Below, one piece after another: positions 54,988 through 64,000 of a DNA stretch of 64,000 nucleotides. Where the stretch lies: positions 46,373,585 to 46,437,584 of the forward strand of contig CATQJL010000316.1 in assembly GCA_958299035.1 (NCBI GenBank), given 5' to 3'. The stretch is from Cylicocyclus nassatus. Lineage: Eukaryota > Nematoda > Chromadorea > Rhabditida > Strongylidae. A program made the position numbers and the translations under genes. Position 1 is the first letter of the stretch. Each line of letters opens with the position of its first letter. The notes beneath the pieces were generated by a model that worked only from the letters and a program-made list of their open reading frames with translations, ran no database searches and was not told where the DNA came from.

Positions 54988-57152
54988 TAAATAAATAAAT
55001 AAATGTCGCATGAGTGATGCTAATGTTCATACATGTAGCGATTTCGCATGAGTGATGCTACATGTCGCTGCATGTATGGACTCACAGTCGCGTGGCCATA
55101 TCACGCTTCAGAGCGGACGGATTCTGATGTTGGAAGTGGGGGTATGATATCTTCGATATTCCGTTTCTAGTTTTCTCAAATTCTTCTGCAGAGGTCCTTT
55201 CGCGAATATGTGAAGAAGCGCTTATCCAACATAGAAGACTTTACTAAGTACAATTCAATAATACTATTCTTGTAGATTATGCTAAAAATTAGGCTCTGAC
55301 TTCTTTACAAAGGAGATAGAGGCGTTGGTGAATTCTGGAAAAATTACGCGTTTTTAAATTCTACTCTGCATAAATTCCTTCGGAATGAGTATATTTCAAA
55401 TCCGAAAACAGTGCTGTGCTCAGCTCATCAAGGCTAATCTACTGTTATACAGTGCATGTCTTTGATATTTCGATTTCAGGATTCTTGAATCTTTCTGCTG
55501 ACGTCTCTTCGCGAAAATGTAGAGCAGCGAGCATTGTCCCGAGTAAATTCCAGCAAGGACCTTTCGATAGTACTTTTTCTGTAGATTATGATGCGCTAAA
55601 GTTGCCGCAGATTTCTTTTCGAAGAAAATAGAGGAGCTGGTGAATTGCGGAAAAATCTTGTCGTCCCTACTTGCCATAGCCCTAGAATACGAAGCTATCT
55701 TGCTAAGCATATGTCAGTTTGGAAACCAACAGGTCGGATAGCCTCTATTACCAAGTTTTCCGACATGTTCAGGTCGTTTCATTTTTTCACGTTTTACGCT
55801 CCTGGAGCTCGCCGATGTATTTTGGTCAAAATGTTGATGCTTTTGAATTGTAAGGAAGCTTCGTTTATGGAGGTTTTCGAACACACTCTTTACGAAAATC
55901 GTGGTCTTTGAGTATTATAGGGTCTTCTTGGAGAGATAGCGAGGTGCCTGTAAATGCACCACGAAAGTGCGTAACTTTGCCCGCACTTCTCGCGTATCTC
56001 TCAGAAAACTTGCCTGCTTGCTTTTAAGTCAGAGTAACTAAGAACTGTGCTATCGAGTGGTGCATGACTCCGGCTCCAGTCTATAAAAATCGCCGAGTTA
56101 CGGGCCTATGAACGTCCTCATAAATTTTGCCCAAAATGTAAAGATCGCAAATCTCGTCAATTTCACTGTGAGCGCTTGTACAACACGCTGATCAAATTTT
56201 TTCACATCGTAGATTTTATTGTGTTAGATTTGGTAGTTTGAGGTCTAGCCACGAAATAGCATTGATATTTATTTGAGCACTGAAGCACAAGCAAACACCA
56301 TATCCAATACAGTAAGAGTTATTGGGCGAAGTGAACATTACATCCGCAGTGCGAGCGTCATACTTATACGTCATATTTAGTAAAGTCCTCTATGTCGGAT
56401 AGGCGCTGCTTCACATATTCGCGAAACGACCTCCGCAGAAGATTTGAGAAAACTGGAAACGGAATATCGAAGACATCATACCCCCACTTCTAACATATCA
56501 GAAGATTCTCCGCGTCCAACTGAATCGAATGGTGGCTTTGGATTCAGAATTCGTCCACTCTGAAGCAAGATATGGCCACGCGACTGTGATGTCCATACAT
56601 GTAGCGACATGCAACATCACTCAAGCGAAGTCGCCGCATGTATGGACATTAGCATCACTCATGCGACATGTAGCGACATGTATGTACATTCTCGTCCATT
56701 TTTAAAAAAATGTGAGCGGTATTGTAACTCCAAGCCACGTAGCTCAAACTTTGCAAAAAAACTGTAGAATCGACATCGATTGTTGACTAAATCGATGAAG
56801 GCCCCAAAGTGTGTGTATGCAAACTTTTGTCCGGCACATTCAAAAATAAAAATCTCTACTAGGGACATACGTACAAACAGACACACAATATTACGCGCAC
56901 ACAAACACATAATCATATTGGAAGGTGCTTTTGAACCCTGTTTATTATGATTACGATAACACGATGAGAGTTCAATAATTCAGTATGCTTGTTTTGCATA
57001 TCGGTTTACCTGACAAACTAATAACGATTATCAACCTGTCATCACGTGCCTCAAATACGGGTCTTTCCACTCCTTGGTTAGACTGCTCAGAATGCCCTCC
57101 CAAAAATATAGTTTGTCACACCCATCCTTGTTTATATCAACTTGCATTCTAT

Positions 57153-57534
57153 CGAAGGAACGTCCAGGCAATTCAGGAGAAATGGGGATCTCACGTGTAT
57201 AGTATAGTAATTTTGAGGCCCTAACTAAGCCACTACCCAACCGTCAGCTCTAGTGCTCTGACGGCTGACATAATCCCCTCGAAACTGGACCTCAAGATCG
57301 CACTCGCATGGATTCATGGCGCAATCCATCAGTTTCGCGCGAGACGCACGCGTTGCGCAATAAATCCATGCGAAATACGATCTTGGGGTCCACTTTGGAG
57401 GCGTATATCTCAGCCGTTAGTAAACCACATGCGCTGCCGCTTGAGCAGTGCCTTAGTTAGGGTCCAAAATTACTTTCCACGTAAAATCCCCGCAGGTCTC
57501 TAGGTTTGCCTGGACGCTTCCTTCAGTTGAGTCA
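57153..57534. mobile_element. Palindromic MITE, GAAGGCAG family, copy 4
   Basis: Left GAAGGAACGTCCAGGCAA, right GTTTGCCTGGACGCTTCCTT; the interior matches copy 3 closely (TTAGTAA.CCAC/TGCGCTG, GTATATCTCAGCCG). Confidence 0.85.
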
Positions 57535-58074
57535 TCATAATCGCCTCCTTCTCCAACACCTGACGGTGAAAAATTGTCGACAGAGCTGCTGTAAGTAATA
57601 ATTTCCTCTTTTTCTATAAAACTGAAAACATGCACTACATTTTTGAGAACTAGATGTTGTAAAGGATGCGACACCATTAGCGCCATCTTGATGCAATTCC
57701 TAATGACAGAAAAAGACAGCGGAAACAGCCACACTTCGTCGCCGTCCAAGAATTTTTCTGTAGTTTTCGTTCGATAGCTATATTGGAGAGGGGAATGCTG
57801 AATTCAAGGGCCATGCATCAGCTCAACGCGGCGCACCATCCGATAGATTTTCATTTGCAGTGACCATCTTTTGGTACCACAACGGATCAAATTACAGCAG
57901 TAAGACAGACAGCGATTTGGACAGAGGCGATCTTGAAGCTTATTGTTAGTGTCCAGTATTATGCAGCAAATTGCATAGTCTGCACATCAACTACAAGCAA
58001 GTAATGTCGAATTAGCGAGAAGAAGTTCCCTCCATGAGTGTAAGCACCATAACTGCGCAATCAGGGCCATGAAG
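57535..58074. other. Intergenic, unassigned minus-strand frame
   Basis: A 98-codon minus frame ends near 57749 (start MDGDEVWLFPLSFSVI). Part of it overlaps the preceding MITE and no family is recognised. Confidence 0.35.
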
Positions 58075-58269
58075 GTGATGTAGCGGCTGGAGTTGTCTAT
58101 GAAAGGAGTAATGACTTACATACAGTTAACAAAAAACGCAAGTCGTTAATACTCATTATCATCGACGGCCTGGGAGGATACGGTAGGTGCGCGCCACGAC
58201 ATTGCTAAATCTCTATTCTTGCTCAAATGAGATGCTAATGTCCACACTTGCATTTATTTGCTGCTGGCG

Positions 58270-58612
58270 ATAGACCACAGAGATACGGCAAGAGAAAAAA
58301 GAATTACTTTATTTGATGGTCTAAACTTTGCTTAGCGTGATGACTGCTTATTCTAGAAATGATAGAGACATAGACATACGATACAGACGTTTTGCGGTCA
58401 TTTTGTGTAGCTTGCTTCGTTCTATCGAATGGTACCTCAAGTCTGCCAAGAAAACAAAAGCAGTTTGATTCAATAAGAAATACGATTTACTTTTGGGACA
58501 ACCTCATAGAACCTAACCATCATTCCTAGAATAAGCAGTAATTACACTAAGCGAAGTTTAGACCATCAAATAAAGTGATACTTAATTTTCTTGCCGTATC
58601 CCTGTCATACCA
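58270..58612. repeat. Palindrome of about 340 bp
   Basis: ACTTTATTTGATGGTCTAAA near 58305 pairs with the inverse near 58560-58580, with GATACGGCAAGA / TCTTGCCGTATC at the outer ends. Probably a MITE inserted in the left arm of the larger foldback. Confidence 0.75.
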
Positions 58613-58622
58613 CCGACACATA

Positions 58623-59490
58623 CACGGTGTTTGAAAAGTTCGTGTCCTCAAGTACTTCCAGTTCAAATTTTGACGCGCATTTTTTATTGTGCTCATTAGG
58701 CCTAGAAACCATTAATTCAGTGAAACCAGCTTTCCTTTTGGTTTTTGGTTCTTTAAATTAGATTGAAACACATCAATATAGCTTTCCAAACCACTTTCCT
58801 TGAAACGCTTGTTACAAAGAAGGATGATTCACAGAAAACTAGGTGTACATTCTGAAAGCTCTTTCTTTAAGGTTTCTTACATGTGATTTTAATTTTCGTA
58901 GAAGTAAGTTCGTTTTTAAAATACCGTGCCTTGAAATAAAGAGATCGAGTTTTAGGATTTTTTCGTCAACAAAGCACAACACCGACAACAATTTTTTAAA
59001 ATTTTATCTTTAAAACCTTCACAAGCGTGCAAAAGTTTTTAAAAACAAGTACAACGAAGGTCAGAGAGTTGTACTTGTTTTCAAATACAAATACATGTTG
59101 AAATAAGACCTCCAAATTTTTTTAACCTAAAAAAAATTTCAACGCAAACTGGTGCCGCGACTGTCTGCTGTGATTCAGCACATGAAAAAATCTTCGTTAG
59201 CAAGCTACTGAAGAACTTTTGTTATACGAAAAAAGTCTAGGACTATTTGTAGTAAAAAAACCAAAAGCTGTTCTTCTTTTTCGGGTTGAAAAAAAAAACC
59301 AATCAGATAACGCACTTTCCACGGAAGCTGAAAAAATTGTCTACTTCGAAATTTTTTAGGGCATCTTGAGGCAAAAAATATATTTCTTTGTTGATTCAGT
59401 GGTTTCTAGATTTGGCGAACACACATAGCAAAAGTCGAGTTAGCAATCGCAGTTGAAGTGCTTAAGGACACGAACTTTTCAAACACCCTG
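58623..59490. mobile_element. Tc1/mariner-type MITE, TGTTTGAAAAGTTCGTG ends
   Basis: CACGGTGTTTGAAAAGTTCG and the inverted CAGGGTGTTTGAAAAGTTCG, TA duplicated at 58621-58622 and 59491-59492. 868 bp, no transposase frame. Confidence 0.88.
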
Positions 59491-59602
59491 TAGAGCCACG
59501 TACTCTGGTACCCTTCACTTTGAGGCTATGGGAGGACACAACTTCATCTGGAAAAAACCAAAGTCATCCGGGGCTTCGCCCTAGATGTTATTATTCTAAC
59601 TA

Positions 59603-60518
59603 TTAGGTTGTAACAGAATTAATGCAGGTTTTTCATACCTCTTTTTCAAAGTGTTGGTTTAAAACATAATTTCATTGTTTTAGGAATTATGCATACCATC
59701 TGAAAGCTCTCTTCTTCTAGTTTTTTAAGCATGCTTTTGTTTCAGGATCACTGGGTTCATTTTGAATTTACGTGCTTTTGAAATCAAGAGGCTAAACATT
59801 GAAATTTTCTTATTTTACATTCTTTGCTCCAAATCCACCCCTAAAAATCGCAATTTTTTGCAAACTGGCGTGCTGTTTGTATGTGATCCGTGCTACAAAA
59901 CACACATTGAAGAAAATTTCTCGAAAGTTTCCAGGCTGAGAAATTTTAGTTCCAACCCAAACAAACGCTGCTATCATTCTGCGGCGTATAAAAATCCTAA
60001 ATGCAGAGCAATTGCGGAGCTTTCGCCGTGAGCAGAAAGTACAGACATAGAACATATGATAGCAAAAAAACGGGAGCCGTTATTCTCTTCGGCGATGAGA
60101 AAATTCAAAAAAAAGTAAAAAATGCACATTTTCGTCTTTCAGAGCACTTGTGAAGAATGAGTGATTACAAATTTTTTGCAATATTTTCCAGCAAAATTTT
60201 TTTCGTAAAATTCAACTTTAACGCTGCTGCACAACCGATTATTGCCTACACAGAGAGTAAAGTTTGTACCATTCTGCTACATTGTATAGCGAGTTGTGGT
60301 CTCTTAAATTGAAGGTTTTTGAAGAAAACTTTTGGCGTTCTTCGGGCTATAAAATTTTTCTCAGTGGAGCTACAACGTTACAGTAGTGCGTGCTAAATTG
60401 CCAAAGGTTTGCTGATTGCAGTAGTTTTTATTGGAAACGGATTGACTATTTCTGTAAAAAGATATGGTAATCCAAACTCAAAATTTCGAAAACCAGCATT
60501 AATTCTGTTACAACCTAA
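59603..60518. mobile_element. Mariner-like MITE, intact sister of 26932
   Basis: Ends TTAGGTTGTAACAGAATTAA and its inverse with TA flanks; 916 bp. It shows the unoccupied target of the hAT at 26944. Confidence 0.92.
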
Positions 60519-60902
60519 TATATCGGAGTGAATGTTAGTGAAACAAATATAGGGGATAATATCTTTGGCTTATCTCAGCGAAACCGAGAATTTACGTTTT
60601 CATAGCCTTTTTTACTTTGAAAAGGTTTCTGTGGAATTTTCGCCAGAATTTATTATAATCTCATTTATCCTCTCATTTGAATAAAATCGAGTTTCAGAGG
60701 TTAGGAAAGCTATTGGAGTTGAATAAAAGCGAGAAACTGCGCTTAAATCTTGCGCAAAAAGCCGCGCAAGAAAACGCCGGTCTATACTATCAATGAGTGA
60801 TTTTCAAAGCTTGGGACGTTGTCATTTATCCTTATCGTGTTATGACGATCAGAATGATATATAATGTTGCAGAGTTTTGTTGAGGCCCCGTGGAGATCTA
60901 CG

Positions 60903-61018
60903 ACCAGAGCCAAATGCCCCGTCGGCTCTGGTCTGACTCCGCTGCTCGTTTGCGTCTCCGCGCGCTGCGCGCTACCGCGCTACCCCAAACGCGGGGCGCG
61001 GGGCATTTGGCTCTGGTG
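60903..61018. repeat. GC-rich inverted repeat
   Basis: CCAGAGCCAAATGCCCCG near 60903 is inverted at about 60999-61018. Between lies a very GC-rich stretch (CGCGCGCTGCGCGC). Probably a small MITE; no target duplication found. Confidence 0.75.
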
Positions 61019-61880
61019 CCCTTTTCTTCGCTATTTCGAACGCAATTTCAGCAAGTATATATCAGTTTGAAGCTCTTGATCTCTATTTTCACGCTGACAA
61101 CGTCTTACCACATTTTTTGATTTGATCGAGAAATCCGTCAAAAACCTTGTTTAACTCTTTTCACGCGGTCTTTCGTGCATTCTATAGAACTTGCTTCTGT
61201 TCATAATGCAGACAACCAGCCAGCCCTTACCTCTTCGATTATGGTGGAATTTTTCGTGAAAAATCGCAAAATGCGTTTTTCTTCATCTTACTCTATTTCA
61301 GTGCTTTCGCATCAATTTTTTCCAGCTTGGGCGATATTGCTCAGAACAATAAGCACAACAATCCAGACAATGTCCCAGAAACAGGAACGCCATTGCGGGG
61401 GTAAAAATTTAAAGAACACGTCAAAAACCAAAACCCTGTGTTGCGAATTGCTGGTCCTAGAGCGAAAACTTGCACTTCGAAAAGCCGCATGAAAGATTTC
61501 AGTCCTCTTTGCAGCATTTTTATCCAGTTTTCAACAGTTTCTTTCGCTTTTTATATCTGTTTTACGTCATATTCTCTTCCCTGATCTTCTTTAAACAACC
61601 TCCACTATTTATGACGTCAGATGTTCAAACAACCTTCACTTTTGACGCCCTGTCTCTAGACTATCGAAGGTATCATCCCTGTGGTCTATCGCCAGCAGCA
61701 AATAAATGCAAATGTGGACATTAGCATCTCATTTGAGCAAGAATAGAGATTTAGTAATGTCGTGGCGCGCACCTACCGTATCCTCTCAGGCCATGATAAT
61801 GAGTATTAACGACCTGCGTTTTTTGTTAACTGTATGTAAGTCATTTACTCCTTTCATAGACATTTCCAGCCGTTACATGA

Positions 61881-62309
61881 GAAAAAAGAGATAGCCTGGA
61901 AATGGCAAACTCCATCCCAGCCCTCCCACATATGTCATTGTGTACTACAAGCCTTTCTAAGCGTAATCTTGAAACTTTACCCCTGTATGTGCTCATATAG
62001 CCTAGAAATACCAAGTTTTACATGAAAACCCGAAAAAAATGGCATTTTGGCATTTTGGGACCATCTTTGTTCCTAATTTTGAGCTCCGAAAAAAATCAAC
62101 CAAAAACATTTTTGGGTACTAGTATGTGTCTATGTTTGTGTCTGTATCTGTGCGCAGTATATCAAAGGAATCTTCTTAACTGTGCCTTCACAACATTCGT
62201 GACCAGATAATATAATGTAAAAGCGTAGTATCATCCAAGTACGACGGTCACCCAATCTCGGCATCGTGTAAATTGCTTTGAGAACTGCTTGAGCTTCATA
62301 CAGAGATTA
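61881..62309. other. Intergenic, weak dispersed similarity only
   Basis: GGAAATGGCAAACTCC near 61898 resembles AAAATGGCAAACTCC near 32796; otherwise nothing recognised. Confidence 0.4.
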
Positions 62310-62621
62310 GTAACTGCTTTATTCGACTGATTTCGGCAAAATCGCCTTCCTCAAAGTCTGAAATCGTCGAATGCATGAGTAATTTATCCCATCAAAAGCC
62401 GCGTCAGGACTCAGAAAAGACATCCAATGCGTCAGTAAACCGAGAGTCACGGAAGTAAATGCAGAATCAAACCAGGGCTCACTAAAACAGCTGATGACTG
62501 CTTCGTGGCTTGGCCTCAAATTGACCTCAGTAGCCGCAAAGGCTGCTCTGATAAGCGCCATCGCATTAGTGATGGCTATGTAATCATTATTCCTGTTCGA
62601 ATTTCAAATTATGACGGCAAT

Positions 62622-62897
62622 CTAAAACGTCTCTAATGTCTTGCGCGCCAGAATTTCGGATTCGCCCGCTAAGATCGGGACCTCTACGCTTATGTCTGCG
62701 TCATTATGTGCTTGCCTGCGGTGCATGCCCAGTGGAGTTGTCGCGTTCGATTTTTTAAGACCATCTAGATGTTCCTTGATGCGCGTACATAGAGGGCGCT
62801 TCGTCTCGCAGATATACGTGCCCCCACATGTCTGGCAAGTGATAAGGTGCACTACACCAGACACCATGCAATCTCCCTCCTTGCTAGTCGGACACAT
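62622..62897 (-). pseudogene. Penelope-like GIY-YIG endonuclease domain
   Basis: Encodes GVVHLITCQTCGGTYICETK then RPLCTRIKEHLDGL and STPLG-like NATTPLGMHRRQAHNDADIS, ending LAGESEILARKTLE. This is the C-terminal GIY-YIG nuclease of Penelope-like retroelements, with the zinc-finger-like C..C. The YIG triplet reads YIC here. No RT upstream. Confidence 0.88.
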
Positions 62898-62930
62898 TAC
62901 ATACCCTGGGGTCCGGTAGGGATTTTGGCA

Positions 62931-63123
62931 TCGGGAGTAGTGTCTCTTATCACTTGTCAGGCGTGTAGAGGCACGTATATCGGCGAGACGGGGTGCCCTT
63001 CATGTACGCGCATCAAGGAACATCTAGACGGTCTTCCGCATGCAATTCCATAATGGTGCAGACATAAGCGTAGAGGTCACGATCTTAGCGAATCCGAAAT
63101 TCTGGCGCGCAAAGACGTTATAG
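62931..63123 (+). pseudogene. Second GIY-YIG fragment, plus strand
   Basis: Reads GVVSLITCQACRGTYIGETG then CPSCTRIKEHLDGL, after which a deletion and frame breaks occur (the KKSNATTPLG part is lost) before ADISVEVTILA. This copy keeps YIG. Interrupted by a palindromic insert at 63126. Confidence 0.82.
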
Positions 63124-63125
63124 GG

Positions 63126-63251
63126 TTGAGCCAGACTTCGCGGGGAAGCGGCGTACGCGGCGTACGCAGCGTACGCTCGGTATATTTCATCATAGGAGCA
63201 TACGCGGCGTACGCTGCGTACGCCGCGTACGCCGCGCAGTCTGGCTCAACC
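63126..63251. mobile_element. CGTACG-rich palindromic MITE
   Basis: Ends GGGTTGAGCCAGACT and its inverse, ATA on both sides. The interior is made of GCGTACGC repeats on both arms. The minus-strand Penelope copy lacks it at the matching place. Confidence 0.85.
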
Positions 63252-63387
63252 CATAGGCGTTTTGGATTGCCGTCATAATTCCAAATTTGAATAGGAAAGA
63301 TGATTACATAGCCATCACTAATGAGATGGTTGCTTATTACACCCTTTGCGGCTTTGAGGTCAATTTGAGGTCAAGCCACTGGGTATA

Positions 63388-64000
63388 TTAGGTTGGCACA
63401 TAAGTAATGCAACTTTTTATATAACTTTCGTCTATTTGAACGTAGCGCACTCATTTTTTGGCAATGTAAGCAACATGATGTAAGCTCCTAATGCACACAT
63501 TTTTGCCGAATTTTACCATCTTATGTGAGGATTACGGTAGGTTTACGGTACTATGGGAAAAATTTTAGAATGCATCAGATTTTGCTGAAACTTGGCCTAT
63601 AGGGCTTATTTGACATGCTGATCACAAAAATGAGATCCGTTTCGCATGAAAAGGCCTCGTTCTTGAGATCGAAAGATGAATTTCATTTTAGCGACAAATG
63701 AATATGATATTCGTGTTTACCGCATAGGATTACCTTATAGTGCAAAGTTATAGCGAATTCTGACTTTTCGCAGCTTAGTTATTGACAAATTGCCTTTAAA
63801 ACTTGACGCATTTGACTTGTTCAACTTCTCAAAGGCGCCCACCCTTAATTATGTTTAAATTTCATTTCTTTTTCACTGAATCCAGTGTGCCAACTTCCAG
63901 CTACATGCTGCCTATATTTGCTTTTTTATATGTTTGAATCAGGTTTTAGGGCTTCATGTTTGCCAAAAAAATCGTGAAACCGCGGATTTTCAGCAGTTTT
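63388..64000. mobile_element. Mariner-like MITE, truncated by the window end
   Basis: Starts TTAGGTTGGCACATAAGTAA after TA; collinear with the reverse complement of 46360-47129 over 600 bp. Confidence 0.88.

Larger units (their letters stand above)
49345..55004 (+). mobile_element. CR1-clade non-LTR retrotransposon, decayed
   Basis: ORF1 and ORF2 remnants are followed by a 3' tail of AATAAATAAATA at about 53783-53805, continued at 54988-55004 after a Helitron insertion. The 5' edge is approximate (near 49316-49345). Inserted in the left foldback arm between GTCGCT and GTCGCATG, judged from the other arm. Confidence 0.85.
49264..56727. mobile_element. Foldback element hosting CR1 and a Helitron
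   Basis: Ends TTACAATACCGCTCACATTT and its inverse. The arms continue as ACGAGAATGTACATACATGT, then GTCGCATGAGTGATGCTA (after the CR1 insertion on the left), then the stretch 55078-55250 inverted at about 56390-56590. Removing the inserts leaves about 1.7 kb. Confidence 0.8.
48562..56920 (-). mobile_element. Disrupted Helitron-family copy, reverse orientation
   Basis: 48680-49081 and 56728-56920 carry the Helitron-family interior (TCAGCATGCTC, CGTAGCTCAAACTTTGC) and, at the right, its 5' part (ACATACGTACAAACAGACAC). The left end has a diverged version of the GCCGGGTA end. The canonical 5' TC start is not visible. Most of the interval is later insertions. Confidence 0.6.
58075..61880. mobile_element. 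Large foldback element with several inserts
   Basis: The left arm 58075 to about 58285 and right arm about 61665-61880 are inverted copies (GTCTATGAAAGGAGTAATGA, TGAGATGCTAATGTCCACA, GGCGATAGACCACAG). The interior contains a small palindrome, two mariner-like MITEs and a GC-rich hairpin. Confidence 0.82.
62310..63387. mobile_element. Penelope-like element, two 3' fragments in inverted orientation
   Basis: The minus-strand half (62310-62900) and plus-strand half (about 62925-63387) carry the same GIY-YIG region and 3' flank in opposite directions. The conserved GAGGAAGGCGATTTTGCCGA near the 3' end is typical of these elements. The RT domain is absent, so both are truncated. Confidence 0.8.

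Overview
The window looks like a repeat-saturated piece of a eukaryotic chromosome, most probably from a parasitic clade V (strongylid or hookworm-like) nematode. The reasons are the many 46-101 bp introns, several with TTTCAG or TTTAG acceptors, one host gene stretched by TE-filled introns, and a repeat set of mariner and hAT MITEs, a Helitron, and CR1, RTE-like and Penelope-like retroelement pieces. The species is inferred, not demonstrated. No rRNA, convincing tRNA, CRISPR array or bacterial-style operon was seen.

The one host gene that can be reconstructed is a plus-strand M13 (neprilysin/endothelin-converting-enzyme family) zinc metallopeptidase. Seventeen exons between 4983 and 36560 give about 630 residues, with the HEMTH zinc motif, the ENIADNGG zinc-ligand segment, the DVHSP..YR segment and a terminal CPLW. 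The N-terminal exons lie outside the window or were not found. Intron 2 is about 19.9 kb and holds a 500-N assembly gap; intron 11 is about 8.9 kb. Both are packed with transposons.

Layout: 191-4224 is a large foldback element carrying a reverse-oriented Helitron and a Harbinger-like MITE. 4983-5323 holds M13 exons 1-2. 5324-12644 is mixed intron with a mariner-like MITE, a 0.73 kb foldback, an RTE-like fragment, a hAT element and foldback MITEs. 12645-24611 is an array of thirteen mariner-like palindromic MITEs, the last cut by the gap, joined by TA-rich linkers and itself hit by two hAT elements. 25273-26805 holds exons 3-11. 26932-35512 is intron 11, with a hAT inside a MITE, a perfect 147-bp-arm palindrome, another MITE and another hAT. 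35703-36560 holds exons 12-17. 36561-48560 is intergenic with MULE-like and other MITEs and foldbacks. 48562-56920 is a nested stack (Helitron, foldback, CR1, Helitron). 57153-61880 holds more foldbacks and MITEs. 62310-63387 is an inverted pair of Penelope-like GIY-YIG fragments. 63388 to the end is a truncated mariner MITE.

Several insertions can be proved inside the window because an uninterrupted paralogous copy shows the empty site. These include the hAT at 18828 against the MITE at 22996, the hAT at 26944 against the MITE at 59603, the Helitron at 429 against the other foldback arm, and the Harbinger MITE at 3092 against the other arm.
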